Below are positions 14,666-23,096 of a stretch of DNA of 44,697 nucleotides, one piece after another. The translations under genes were made by a program, and so were the position numbers. This stretch comes from Clostridiales bacterium (GTDB lineage Bacteria; Bacillota; Clostridia; Christensenellales; Borkfalkiaceae). The notes beneath the pieces are model-generated. The model made no database searches. It was not told the DNA's origin and was given only the letters and a program-made list of their open reading frames with translations. The stretch's first letter is position 1, and each line of letters starts with the position of its first letter. The stretch lies in contig SVIM01000013.1 of assembly GCA_015069485.1 (NCBI GenBank), forward strand, positions 1 to 44,697, read 5' to 3'.

Positions 14666-15877
14666 TTAAGCGTATTTTTGCACTATTATCTTTAAAATTT
14701 CAACAACCTTTTCCATGCTTTGCACGGGCACGAATTCATTAAGCCCGTGGGCGTTGTGCCCACCCGTGCAAATGTTGGGACAGGGTAGCCCCTTAAACGA
14801 AAGCCCCGAACCGTCCGTTCCGCCCCTTATGGGTTGCACTATGGGCTTAACCCCCACCTCTTGCATTGCCGAAACGGCGTTTTCTACCAAGTGGAAGTGA
14901 TTTTTTATAACCTCTGCGCAGTTATAATACTGGTCGTGCATTTCAAGGCTTACCTTGTTAGGATATTTTTTTCTTACCGCATTGTAAACCCCGTTTACGA
15001 AAGCCTTTCTTCTTTCAAACTCCTCTTTAGAGTGGTCGCGCACTATTCCGCAAACCTTTGCGCTTTCAACGCCCCCTGAAACCTCGGTTATAAAGTAATA
15101 ACCCTCCACACCCTCGGTGGTTTCAGGTCGCTCGGCTTCGGGAAAGGCGGAAATAATTTCGTTTGCCAAAACCACGGCGTTAATCATTTTGCCCTTTGCA
15201 ACGCCGGGGTGAATATTTACGCCCGAAAGGTTAAATGTGAAGGCTGCGCCGTTAAAGGTTTCGTAACAGATTTCGCCTATTTCTTCACCGTCCACGGTGT
15301 AGGCAAAATCGCAACCGAAGGAAGCGACGTCAAAGCGGGAAGCGCCGTTACCGATTTCTTCGTCAGGGGTAAAGGCAACGCCTATCTTGCCGTGCTCAAA
15401 TTCGGGATGAGTTACGATAAATTCCACAAGCTCCATAATTTCGGCAACGCCTGCCTTATCGTCCGCGCCTAAAATAGTCGTTCCGTCGGAGGTAACGATA
15501 TCTTGACCGATATAATTATTTAAGGCAGGGAAGTCGTTCACCCTTATATATTCCCCGCTGAGTAGGGGAATATCCCCACCTTTATAGCCCTTTAGCACCT
15601 GGGGCTTAACGCCGTAGCCCTTGGGCTGACTTACCACGTCCATATGCGCGATAAAGCCGATTGAAGCCTTTGGCGTAGGCGTATTTGCGGGGATTGACGC
15701 ATACACGTAGCCGTTTTTATCCATACGGGCGTCCTTTAAGCCAAGCGCAAGCAATTCTTCTACGAGCGTCTTTGCAAGGTTTAGCTGGCAGGCTGACGAG
15801 GGCATAACCTTATCGTTTTGCGCATCAGACGGCGTATCTATTTGAACGTATTTTAAAAACTTATGCAATACTGACAT
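14666..15877 (-). CDS. pepT: Peptidase T (aminotripeptidase, M20 family)
   Basis: A cytoplasmic dizinc aminopeptidase that removes the N-terminal residue of tripeptides. M20 hallmarks are visible: GFIAHMDVV (metal His-x-Asp), LGADDKAG (bridging Asp), TPDEEIGNG (catalytic and metal Glu), YTVDGEEIGE, and the late metal His in GGHNAHGLNEF. The start used here has AGGGAGAG just upstream and gives 403 residues, near the family length. An ATG eleven codons earlier lacks a good site. It follows the small DUF4250 gene by 34 bases. Confidence 0.95.
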   Translation of the reverse strand: MSVLHKFLKYVQIDTPSDAQNDKVMPSSACQLNLAKTLVEELLALGLKDARMDKNGYVYASIPANTPTPKASIGFIAHMDVVSQPKGYGVKPQVLKGYKGGDIPLLSGEYIRVNDFPALNNYIGQDIVTSDGTTILGADDKAGVAEIMELVEFIVTHPEFEHGKIGVAFTPDEEIGNGASRFDVASFGCDFAYTVDGEEIGEICYETFNGAAFTFNLSGVNIHPGVAKGKMINAVVLANEIISAFPEAERPETTEGVEGYYFITEVSGGVESAKVCGIVRDHSKEEFERRKAFVNGVYNAVRKKYPNKVSLEMHDQYYNCAEVIKNHFHLVENAVSAMQEVGVKPIVQPIRGGTDGSGLSFKGLPCPNICTGGHNAHGLNEFVPVQSMEKVVEILKIIVQKYA

Positions 15878-15911
15878 AGCCTCTCCCTTTTGCGACGAAA
15901 GCGCAAACAAA

Positions 15912-16085
15912 TTATTTAAACGCGTTTAATTCTTCGTTGTAATAATAGCCAATGGACTGCAAACGGACGCAAATTTCCTCGGCATCCTCGTCCGTTTTCT
16001 CGCAAAAATCTTGCAAGGAAGAATATTCGTCCCTAAGCTTGGTGTTTATAAACGATAGTAAAATAAAATTATCTTGGGGTAGCAT
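15912..16085 (-). CDS. DUF4250 family small protein
   Basis: A 57-residue ORF starting MLPQDNFILLSFINTKLRD and ending YYYNEELNAFK. This matches the small DUF4250 family common in Clostridia, typically about 55-60 residues with M-P-x-D at the start and a G(F/Y)xY turn near the end. The function is unknown; the fold is probably a small helical bundle. It lies upstream of pepT on the same strand and probably shares its transcript. The ribosome site is weak (AAAGGTGC near the ATG). Confidence 0.82.
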   Translation of the reverse strand: MLPQDNFILLSFINTKLRDEYSSLQDFCEKTDEDAEEICVRLQSIGYYYNEELNAFK

Positions 16086-16140
16086 TTAGCACCTTTTAAA
16101 AATTTAATACAAAATAATTATAGCATATTCAAATATAAAT

Positions 16141-16168
16141 TTGCAAATATTTTATTTTATGTTATAAT
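16141..16168 (+). promoter_or_regulatory. Promoter of mnmA
   Basis: TTGCAA (16141-16146), 16 bases and TATAAT (16163-16168), about 218 bases before the mnmA ATG. This implies an unusually long leader. Confidence 0.6.
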
Positions 16169-16182
16169 ATTTAAGCGAAGTC

Positions 16183-16344
16183 ACAACGAAAGTTGATTAT
16201 AAAAATTAATTTTTTTGCGTTTTAGCGAAAAAAGCATAAAAAAGACGGGCGTTTTTAATGGCGCGTACCACCTGCGGTTTGCAACCGAAAAATAACGCCG
16301 AGCAATTTGCAGTACTTTTACGCCAAAAATCAACCTTTCGTCGT
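16183..16344 (+). promoter_or_regulatory. Structured leader upstream of mnmA (candidate cis-RNA or separate ncRNA)
   Basis: Arms at 16183-16198 (containing ACGAAAGTTGATT) and 16328-16344 (AATCAACCTTTCGT) pair over about 16 bp with one bulge. Inside, GGCGTTTTT (16248-16256) pairs with AAATAACGCC (16290-16299), and CGGTT-TGC-AACCG (16275-16287) makes the terminal loop. The result is a long rod with a wide internal bulge, reminiscent in outline of 6S RNA or a riboswitch. No known class is matched. A MITE-like element with terminal inverted repeats is the alternative. Confidence 0.45.
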
Positions 16345-16386
16345 AACGGGGCAACATTTAAAAGTAATTAACTTTTAGGGTATTTT

Positions 16387-17469
16387 ATGGAAAAGAAGAC
16401 TGTAGTAGTTGGAATGAGCGGGGGCGTAGATAGCTCGGTTGCCGCCCTTTTGTTAAAGGAGCAGGGCTATAACGTTTTAGGGCTTTATATGCTTAACTGG
16501 GAAGAAGAAGATATTAACGGCGCGTGCACCGCGGAAAACGATTTCGTCGACGTGCAAAGGGTGTGCTCGCTATTAGATATTCCCTATTATAGCGTAAATT
16601 TTGCAAAAGAATATCAAGATAGAGTTTTTAAATATTTTTTAGAAGAATATAAGGCGGGCAGAACGCCCAACCCCGACGTTTTGTGCAACAGAGAAATTAA
16701 ATTCGGGCCGTTTAGGCAATACGCGCTATCGTTAGGGGCGGACTATATTGCCACGGGGCACTATTGCGGAGTGGACCACAACAAAGACGGCCACCACTAT
16801 TTAACCAAGGTAAAGGACCAAAACAAGGACCAAACCTATTTTTTAAATCAGGTGAGGGAAGAACAGCTTAAAGAGGTTTTATTTCCCCTTTCCTCGCTGG
16901 ATAAATCGGAGGTTAGAGCCATTGCCGAAAAGCACGGCCTTGCCACCGCGAAAAAGAAGGATTCGACGGGAATTTGCTTTATCGGAGAAAGAAATTTTAG
17001 GCAATTTTTGCAGACCTATTTACCCGCGCAAAACGGAAAAATATTAACCCTTGAAGGCGAAGAGGTTGGCGAGCATATTGGACTTATGTACTATACGATA
17101 GGCCAAAGAAAGGGCTTGGACTTGGGCGGAAAAAAGGGCGAAAGCGGAAGATGGTTCGTAGTTAAAAAGGATATGCAAAACAACGTCTTGTTCGTATCGC
17201 ACGGGGACGAAAGCCCCCTTTATTCCAAGGCTTGCACGGCGGAAAAATGCAATTGGATAGGGTATATCCCCCCTTCAACACCATTTGAGTGCACGGCAAA
17301 GTTTAGGTATAGGCAACAGGAGCAAAAGGTTTTGGTAACGCTTGACGGCGACACGGCAAGGGTGGAATTTAAAGAAAAACAGCGCGCCGTAACCGAAGGT
17401 CAATACGCCGTGTTTTACGATAGCACCCGTTGCCTTGGCGGCGGTGTTATAACCAAGGTAGAGTATTAA
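16387..17469 (+). CDS. mnmA: tRNA-specific 2-thiouridylase MnmA
   Basis: Thiolates U34 of tRNA-Lys, -Glu and -Gln in the cytoplasm using sulfur relayed from IscS-type desulfurases. The PP-loop motif SGGVDSSVAALLL lies at residues 10-22. The two catalytic cysteines are in NPDVLCNREIKF (about residue 101) and STGICFIGERNF (about residue 199). The C-terminal beta-barrel follows. Length (360) is typical. It is divergent from DUF4250-pepT, follows a long structured leader, and ends at a shared terminator. Confidence 0.97.
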   Translation: MEKKTVVVGMSGGVDSSVAALLLKEQGYNVLGLYMLNWEEEDINGACTAENDFVDVQRVCSLLDIPYYSVNFAKEYQDRVFKYFLEEYKAGRTPNPDVLCNREIKFGPFRQYALSLGADYIATGHYCGVDHNKDGHHYLTKVKDQNKDQTYFLNQVREEQLKEVLFPLSSLDKSEVRAIAEKHGLATAKKKDSTGICFIGERNFRQFLQTYLPAQNGKILTLEGEEVGEHIGLMYYTIGQRKGLDLGGKKGESGRWFVVKKDMQNNVLFVSHGDESPLYSKACTAEKCNWIGYIPPSTPFECTAKFRYRQQEQKVLVTLDGDTARVEFKEKQRAVTEGQYAVFYDSTRCLGGGVITKVEY

Positions 17470-17593
17470 TCCCCCCCTTTAAGCAACTAAAAAAATTATA
17501 TATTTTATTTAAATTAAACGGATTTTTAATTTTAAGATTTACACCAACTCCACCACTTAAAATACGGTTGTTTTTAGTGCAATAAACGATAAA

Positions 17594-17622
17594 AAAGGAT
17601 AGCGAAGCACTCGCTATCCTTT
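17594..17622. terminator. Bidirectional terminator between mnmA and the DUF697 gene
   Basis: A 12-bp stem, AAAGGATAGCGA / TCGCTATCCTTT, flanked by A-tract and T-tract. The two genes converge on it. A close sequence relative of this hairpin also follows the second GH3 gene at 43288-43318. Confidence 0.85.
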
Positions 17623-17646
17623 TACTATTAGACTAATAAGGGGCAG

Positions 17647-18720
17647 TTACGCCGCTTTTTTGGGGCTTTTTTTAAGCTCCTTTTTAATTTCTTCACAAGT
17701 TTGGGTGTATTCTTCCTGCGTTTGCACTTCTATTCCGTCCAACACGGTTTGAAGCTTGTATTCGTCGGAAAGATATTTAATGGTTTGGAAGCCTATGGTA
17801 GCCGTAAGCACGCCGTTTGCCAAGCCTTGAATAGAGGAATCTACCACCGCAGAAATTGCCGTGCCTAAAATGGGAATACCCTTCATTGCGTCGCCAAGCG
17901 TTTTTACCACGCCGTTACCGATTTGCATACCGCCAAGCCCGTAGGCAATTAGCGAATTTTGAAGCACCCTTGCAAAGATTTTTACGAGCTTTGCATCCGA
18001 AGGACGGAAGCCGTATAAATACACGATATCCTTTACCATTTGCAAGTTTATAACCGAAACGAGCATTGCATCTATGGCGTTGGCTTGCGAAATTGCCGAA
18101 TACGCCGCCGATTTTAAAGAACTGCTGAATATTATACTTTTTGCCGATTTTTTAACGGACTTTGAATAAAGGTTAGTAAGGCAAGCTTTAATTTGCTCTT
18201 CGTCCTTTTCCTTTAAGGCAAGGCTTAAATTTTGCACTACCTCGTCCTCGTACCAGCCCACGCCCTCTACCGTATTGTTAAAGTCGATAATTTTTTCGGC
18301 AATAGAGTGGCGAAGCTTTTTGTTATGCGCTTGCGCCTTTACGGCAAAGTTAGAATTTACGTTGGTCATAAAATATTCCGACTTGGAAATTTTTACGAGT
18401 GGCACTATGTAAAAGATAATGAGTATAGCCACCGAAACGACCGCTGCCGCAATGCCTGCGTAGGTGTTTAACTGCCAGATTTGCATAGTTGCAGAAAACA
18501 GACAATAGCCCATAAAAACGCCGATTAGCGTTGCTATTATTTTAAGCCAAAGCCTTGCGCCCTTAACGTTTTGACGCTTTACGTACTTTTGCTGATATTC
18601 GTAAATGGTCATTTTTTCACCCGTAGGGCTTTTGCTTTGATTATTTATTGAACCGTCGTTTTGATTTGCGTCGCCTTGCTCTTGCAGGGTTAACGCTTTA
18701 TCTAAAGTATCTTTTTTCAT
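17647..18720 (-). CDS. DUF697 (YcjF-like) membrane protein
   Basis: A 357-residue protein with a polar, Gln/Asn-rich N-terminus (1-55). Two membrane helices follow (about 62-80 and 86-108), then a helical soluble region (115-195). A DUF697 domain (about 205-330) has the recognisable NLQMVKDIVYLYGFRPSDA followed by glycine-rich hydrophobic helices (GIPILGTAISAVVDSSIQG). DUF697 often accompanies dynamin-like or Era-like GTPases; no GTPase is adjacent here. The C-terminus is Lys-rich (KKELKKSPKKAA). The function is unknown. It is transcribed alone, convergent to mnmA. Confidence 0.78.
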   Translation of the reverse strand: MKKDTLDKALTLQEQGDANQNDGSINNQSKSPTGEKMTIYEYQQKYVKRQNVKGARLWLKIIATLIGVFMGYCLFSATMQIWQLNTYAGIAAAVVSVAILIIFYIVPLVKISKSEYFMTNVNSNFAVKAQAHNKKLRHSIAEKIIDFNNTVEGVGWYEDEVVQNLSLALKEKDEEQIKACLTNLYSKSVKKSAKSIIFSSSLKSAAYSAISQANAIDAMLVSVINLQMVKDIVYLYGFRPSDAKLVKIFARVLQNSLIAYGLGGMQIGNGVVKTLGDAMKGIPILGTAISAVVDSSIQGLANGVLTATIGFQTIKYLSDEYKLQTVLDGIEVQTQEEYTQTCEEIKKELKKSPKKAA

Positions 18721-18819
18721 TTTTTTCTCCTAAACGAGCGCCTTTTCGCGCCCCGAAGATTAAGTATATTTTTACCGTCGCTAAAAATTCACAGCGTAGC
18801 TCTTCTTATTATATTTTCT

Positions 18820-18953
18820 ACCGCAACGCGCGACGACGGCGCGCATTTCACGATTGCGTTAGCAATCATTTCACTTTAAGCATAGCTTAAAATTTCACTC
18901 GCGTTAGCGAATTTAACTCGCGTTAGCGAACTTCACCGAACGCTACCAGCGTT
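18820..18953. repeat. Interspersed hairpin-array repeat, copy B
   Basis: It matches 12327-12488 in layout and partly in sequence: GCGCGACGACGGCGCGC, GATTGCGTTAGCAATC, TTAAGCATAGCTTAA, then two copies of TCGCGTTAGCGA-type hairpins, each separated by ATTTCAC. It ends in AACGCTACCAGCGTT, which abuts the rsmI stop codon. Both copies therefore sit in the same orientation at the 3' end of a minus-strand gene. Confidence 0.75.
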
Positions 18954-19757
18954 CTAAATATCAATACTAAATTTATAAAGCTCGCTTTTGCTTACGCCCC
19001 TATCCTTTGCCGCCCTTTTAACGGCTTCCTTTTTATCGAGCCCCTGCGAAATATAGTGAAGAATATGCTCTTTTTCCGTAAGCTCGCACAAGGGGTTTTT
19101 AACTTCCTTTGCGCCTTCTACTATCAACACGAATTCACCGCGCTTTTCCCCCGTAAGCCCCTGCGATAAATTAAAGCTTACAGCCTCCTCGTGGAGCTTT
19201 GTAATTTCCCTTACGGCGCACGCTCTTCTTTCGCCAAAAACGGAATAAATCGAGGATATATAGCGGTCAACGTCCTGCGGAGCACAATGGAAGCACAAGG
19301 TTAAATCTAAATTTTTATAACGCTCTAACAGCCTTTCACGCTCGCCCGATTTGTCGGGTAAAAAGCCCAAAAAGGCGAATTTTTCGGAAGGGAGCGCAGA
19401 CAGAATAAGCGCAGATAAAAAGGCGTTTGCGCCGGGTATTACGGTGTAGGGCACGCCACGCTCTTTAAGCTGAACGCAAACGGTGTTGCCCGGGTCGGAA
19501 ATTACGGGCATACCTGCGTCGGAAATTACCGCTATCTCTTTACCCTCTTCGTGAGCGGAAATTATTTTTTCCGCCGCTTCCCTTTCGTTAAACTTATGGC
19601 AGGAAAAAAGCGGTTTTTTAATTTCGTACGCGTTTAAAAGCTTAATAGAGTGGCGAGTATCCTCGCAAAAAATTAAATCTACCGCCTTTAAAACCTCTAA
19701 CGCCCTAAGCGATATATCCTTTAAATTGCCTATCGGCGTTGCTACAAAATAAATCAT
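18954..19757 (-). CDS. rsmI: 16S rRNA (cytidine1402-2'-O)-methyltransferase RsmI
   Basis: Adds the 2'-O-methyl group to C1402 in the ribosomal P site using SAM. Family motifs are the opening ATPIGNLKDISLRAL, CEDTRHS near residue 32, and ISDAGMPVISDPG near residue 80. The 267-residue chain ends in a small helical tail, SKSELYKFSI. It follows trmN6 by 123 bases on the same strand, the same neighbour order as yabB-yabC(rsmI) of Bacillus subtilis. Confidence 0.95.
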   Translation of the reverse strand: MIYFVATPIGNLKDISLRALEVLKAVDLIFCEDTRHSIKLLNAYEIKKPLFSCHKFNEREAAEKIISAHEEGKEIAVISDAGMPVISDPGNTVCVQLKERGVPYTVIPGANAFLSALILSALPSEKFAFLGFLPDKSGERERLLERYKNLDLTLCFHCAPQDVDRYISSIYSVFGERRACAVREITKLHEEAVSFNLSQGLTGEKRGEFVLIVEGAKEVKNPLCELTEKEHILHYISQGLDKKEAVKRAAKDRGVSKSELYKFSIDI

Positions 19758-19880
19758 ATTCTACCTTTGCCTTTTTGCAAAAATTAATTCTCTTTTGCCG
19801 TAAATTTTTGGCAAGCTGACCTAACCTACGGTGCAAATCGCGCCAAATTCCCACTTTGGGGAATACGGCTATTTACGGTA

Positions 19881-20573
19881 TTAGTTGCGCAAATTAACCG
19901 CCGTGGGTAAAATTTCTATGCCTTCCTTGCCACCCTTTACCGCTTCTACCATAATTAAATAAGGCTTTCCGCCCTGCGTGCCGGAAATAAATTGCATACG
20001 CTTTGGCTCTATGCCACGCTTTTTTAAAAGGTAAAACATTTCTGCAATTCTGTCGGCGCGGTTAATAATTGCAAGCCTTCCGCCAAACTTTAGCTTTTTA
20101 TACGCTACCTCTATAATTTCTTGCAGGGTTATGGTTATTTCCTTTCGGCACACGGCCTTTTCGTAAACCTCGTTATCAAAGCCGGATTTTTCGTACGGGG
20201 GGTTGCAAAGGATAAGCGAAAATTTATCGTCGTATTCCTTGCCTATATCCTGAAGCCTTATATTTTTAACCTCGGCAAAGTCAAAGCCGTTTGCAATTCG
20301 CGTTCGTTCGGCCATATCCGCTAGGGAATTTTGCATTTCGAAAAGCGTAAGGCTTTTTATATGCGTGTTAAGGCAAGCAAAATGATAGCCCACAACTCCG
20401 CTCCCCGCGCAAAAATCGGCAACGGTATCGTTAAGCTTTCCGCGGGCAAACCTCGAAAGTAAAATACTGTCGGAAGTAAAGCGATATAAATTTTTGTTTT
20501 GAATTATTTTTTTATCTTCAAAAAGCTCTTCTAAAACCTCGTCTAAAAGTAGCTTTGGCGTTTCGTTTTGCAT
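19881..20573 (-). CDS. TrmN6/YfiC-type N6-adenine tRNA methyltransferase
   Basis: A 230-residue SAM-dependent methyltransferase. Motif I is VADFCAGSGVVGYHFA, and the N6-adenine signature NPPY lies in LCNPPYEKSGF (about residue 125). Family members modify A37 of tRNA-Val. The N-terminal DEVLEELFEDKKIIQNKNLYRFTSDSILL pattern fits the YabB/YfiC branch. The synteny with rsmI and the holB-ricT block supports the call. The exact tRNA target here is inferred. Confidence 0.88.
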   Translation of the reverse strand: MQNETPKLLLDEVLEELFEDKKIIQNKNLYRFTSDSILLSRFARGKLNDTVADFCAGSGVVGYHFACLNTHIKSLTLFEMQNSLADMAERTRIANGFDFAEVKNIRLQDIGKEYDDKFSLILCNPPYEKSGFDNEVYEKAVCRKEITITLQEIIEVAYKKLKFGGRLAIINRADRIAEMFYLLKKRGIEPKRMQFISGTQGGKPYLIMVEAVKGGKEGIEILPTAVNLRN

Positions 20574-20670
20574 AATGAATACCTTATTATAAAACGCTAT
20601 GCGCTAAAATTTATAATTAATACGCACCGTTTAAATAGTTTAAGTGCAAAATTAAGGCGCAGGGCTATCG

Positions 20671-20715
20671 TACAAAGTTAGTGCACAAGGTTAGCGCGCA
20701 AGGTTGGCGCACAAA
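20671..20715. repeat. 13-bp tandem repeat
   Basis: About 3.5 copies of a CAA(A/G)GTTAGYGCA-type unit in tandem, the last degenerate. The gap 20574-20882 otherwise contains only AT-rich spacer and the ferredoxin terminator. Confidence 0.55.
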
Positions 20716-20842
20716 GAATAAACTGCCGACTTTTCGTGCGTACATATTCCACAAGTACTCAAAGCACGGTTCCGTTGCCCTTGTTTCGTCGCCATTGATT
20801 TTAAAAAGCCCTTATCTGCCGTATTTTTTTCTTAATAAAAGC

Positions 20843-20872
20843 AAAAGCGGAGCCGAATACGGCTCCGCTTTT
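20843..20872 (-). terminator. Terminator of the ferredoxin gene
   Basis: A perfect 13-bp stem, AAAAGCGGAGCCG with its complement and loop AATA. The minus-strand side continues CTTTTATT, and the plus side has TTTTTT. Confidence 0.8.
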
Positions 20873-20882
20873 TTCCGTTTAA

Positions 20883-21053
20883 TTATTCGGCTTTGATTGC
20901 GCCGGTAGGGCAACCGTCTTCGCAAGCGCCGCAGTCAATGCAGGTATCTGCATCGATAACGTACTTGCCGTCGCCTTCAGCAATTGCGCTTACAGGGCAG
21001 GTATCTGCGCATGCGCCGCAGCTGATGCATTCATCGGTAATAACGTGAGCCAT
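20883..21053 (-). CDS. Clostridial-type 2[4Fe-4S] ferredoxin
   Basis: A 56-residue electron carrier with two CxxCxxCxxxCP cluster motifs, CISCGACADTCP and CIDCGACEDGCP. That is the typical clostridial ferredoxin length and layout. The start is the ATG eight bases after GGAGG; an ATG five codons upstream overlaps that ribosome site. It lies between ricT and trmN6 on the same strand. The neighbouring RicT also binds Fe-S clusters, but a functional link is speculation. Confidence 0.96.
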   Translation of the reverse strand: MAHVITDECISCGACADTCPVSAIAEGDGKYVIDADTCIDCGACEDGCPTGAIKAE

Positions 21054-21142
21054 TGGTTTTTCCTCCATTATTAATACGTTTGTACGCTTATTATATCACA
21101 CTTTTTCCCCCGTGTAAAGGGGCAAGCGTAAATTTTTTTTGA

Positions 21143-22009
21143 TTAATCGAGTATTTTTTTAAGTTCTTCGTCGATTTTTTCGTCTTCTTCGGGCTTCGCT
21201 CCCTTTTTAAACTTTATTTGGTTAATGTCAAAATCGTTATAGGTACAGCTGTCCTTATCTTCTATTTTAACCTTAACCTTCATAGTGAGCATATTGATAT
21301 TTACAACCGTGCCTACGCCGTTGGGGGTGGTAACCTCGCTACCAACCTTGGGCATTTTTTTAAAGGCTTCGGCATAATAATCGTTTTCGTACGAAAGACA
21401 GCACATTAACCTTCCGCAAAGCCCCGAAATTTTGCCGGGATTTAACGAAAGACCTTGGTTTTTAGCCATTTTTATAGAAACTTTTTTAAATTCGGGCATA
21501 CAAGAAGAACAGCAACACTCTCTTCCGCAGGGCGCAAGTCCGCCCAAAAGCTTAATTTCGTCCCTTATTCCTATTTGGCGAAGCTCTATTCTAATTCTAA
21601 ATACGGAAGAAAGGTCCTTGACGAGCTCCCTAAAATCTACCCTGCCGTCTGCGGTGAAATAAAATATTACCTTGCTTCCGTCAAATGTAAATTCGCAGTC
21701 GACAAGCTTCATATCAAGCCCGTGCTTTTCGATTTTTTCCTGCGCTATTTGCATAGCGGAAGGCTTCTTTTCTTCGTTTTTAACAACCTGCGCCTTGTCT
21801 TTTTCCGTCGCAATGCGAATAACGGGCTTTAAGGGGGAAACGATTTCGCTTTCGTCAACCTCCCTTTCAGGCACGGCTACCGTTGCGTATTCAACGCCCC
21901 TTGCCGTTTCTACGATAACGCCCATACCCTCTTCGTATTTTAATTTGCCCGGCGCAAAGTAATAAAGCTTTCCGCCGTTTTTAAATTTTATTCCAACTAT
22001 TTTTTCCAT
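21143..22009 (-). CDS. ricT: RicT/YaaT, PSP1-domain Fe-S protein
   Basis: A 288-residue homologue of B. subtilis YaaT (RicT), part of the RicA-RicF-RicT complex that stimulates RNase Y-dependent mRNA processing and affects Spo0A activation. The PSP1 core includes VETARGVEYATV. The cysteine-rich GLAPCGRECCCSSCMPEF and GLCGRLMCCLSYE segments supply Fe-S ligands. Its start overlaps the end of holB by 13 bases. The holB-ricT pair is conserved in Bacillota. The acidic/Lys tail (EEDEKIDEELKKILD) is normal. Confidence 0.95.
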   Translation of the reverse strand: MEKIVGIKFKNGGKLYYFAPGKLKYEEGMGVIVETARGVEYATVAVPEREVDESEIVSPLKPVIRIATEKDKAQVVKNEEKKPSAMQIAQEKIEKHGLDMKLVDCEFTFDGSKVIFYFTADGRVDFRELVKDLSSVFRIRIELRQIGIRDEIKLLGGLAPCGRECCCSSCMPEFKKVSIKMAKNQGLSLNPGKISGLCGRLMCCLSYENDYYAEAFKKMPKVGSEVTTPNGVGTVVNINMLTMKVKVKIEDKDSCTYNDFDINQIKFKKGAKPEEDEKIDEELKKILD

Positions 22010-22929
22010 TTTTCGTTCTCCTTAATAACCTTTAACGCAAAGTCGTATAAAAGCCCTAAAAAGTATGCGTTAAACCTTACGTCCGCCGCCGCCCTTACAA
22101 TATTTTCTACCGCAAATATTAGCGTTGGCTTTTTCCACTTTTTATAAACCTGCATAGCGTCGCCTTCACACGGCTCGCCTGCGTGGGCGCATAAAGCCGT
22201 AAAATAAAGCCTTTGCATTTCGCCTAAAAGCTCCGTCTTATATTTAGTGTCGCCTACATCCTGAATTGCCCTTGCAACCTTTTCAGGCGTGGTAGAAGTG
22301 CAAATATTTAAGGCATATTCCCGCACCTTTTTGAACCACTCGCCCTTTACCATATTTTCGGCAACGCCTAAAATACCACCGCTCGCTTCCGCTGCGGAAT
22401 ATAAATTACCTTCTTCCTGCGGGTATTTTTTAAGCAATACGGAATATATTTGTTCTTTGGTAAAGGGGGGAATAACCAACGCCTTTACCCTTGATTTAAC
22501 CGTATCCAAAACGGGTGCTAAGGTAGTTGCGCCAAGCAAAAAGTGCACGCCCTTGGGGGGCTCTTCCAGCACCTTTAAAAGCTTGTTTTGCACTATTGCA
22601 GAAGCCTTTTCAAACCCGCAAATTACATATAGCTTTATATCGCCCTCCAAGGGCTTTAAGGCGGTGTCCTCTATGATTTGCGAAATTCCGTCCACCGCAA
22701 TTTTTTTGCCCTCCTCGGGGTAAAACCTACAGTCGGTAAAGCTTTCGCTTTTAATTAACGATATTGCCCTTGAATTGCCCTCGAACACCTTTTCGGCAAA
22801 TAATTTTAGGGCACTTTTAAGGTTAAATTCGTCGGGAAAGTGCAACATATACGCGTGCGAAAGCTTGCCGGACGCTTTGTCCGCGCAAAAAGCATTGTAT
22901 GCAGTTGTGCTTTTAATTAGTTGCTCCAT
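21997..22929 (-). CDS. holB: DNA polymerase III delta-prime subunit
   Basis: A clamp-loader subunit. The 310-residue AAA+-like chain has LSHAYMLHF at the start of the fold, the region LYVICGFEKAS, then the family signature NKLLKVLEEPPKGVHFLL and the sensor-like SRVKALVIPPF. No true Walker A is present, as expected for many delta-prime subunits. It is the upstream partner of ricT. In B. subtilis tmk, darA and yaaR lie just before it; here that place is a 167-bp repeat-rich spacer after a decarboxylase gene. Confidence 0.93.
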   Translation of the reverse strand: MEQLIKSTTAYNAFCADKASGKLSHAYMLHFPDEFNLKSALKLFAEKVFEGNSRAISLIKSESFTDCRFYPEEGKKIAVDGISQIIEDTALKPLEGDIKLYVICGFEKASAIVQNKLLKVLEEPPKGVHFLLGATTLAPVLDTVKSRVKALVIPPFTKEQIYSVLLKKYPQEEGNLYSAAEASGGILGVAENMVKGEWFKKVREYALNICTSTTPEKVARAIQDVGDTKYKTELLGEMQRLYFTALCAHAGEPCEGDAMQVYKKWKKPTLIFAVENIVRAAADVRFNAYFLGLLYDFALKVIKENEKWKK

Positions 22930-22945
22930 AAAGACACCTGTAAGA

Positions 22946-23096
22946 GAAACGCCGTTGGCGTTTCGGTGAAATTCTCAAAAAGCCGTAAAAGTGCAAAAGT
23001 AAGAAAACGAAAAAGCCGTAAAGCCAAAAGGCGTTACTCAAAAGCCCTTACTTTTTATTACGCTTACTTTTAATTGCCTTTACCCTTTTATTACGC
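22946..23096. repeat. Repeat-rich spacer between holB and the decarboxylase gene
   Basis: It contains the hairpin AAACGCCGTTGGCGTTT followed by CGGTGAAATTC, a single unit like those in the arrays at 12327 and 18820 but in the opposite orientation. Beyond it are two copies of TTTTATTACGCTTAC about 30 bp apart and several TTACTTTT-type words. No gene is seen. Confidence 0.55.

Noticed and set aside
16183-16344. T-box riboswitch upstream of mnmA
   Set aside because: No T-box sequence (UGGN-containing AGGGUGGNACCGCG-like core) or terminator/antiterminator pair is visible, and mnmA is not a usual T-box target.
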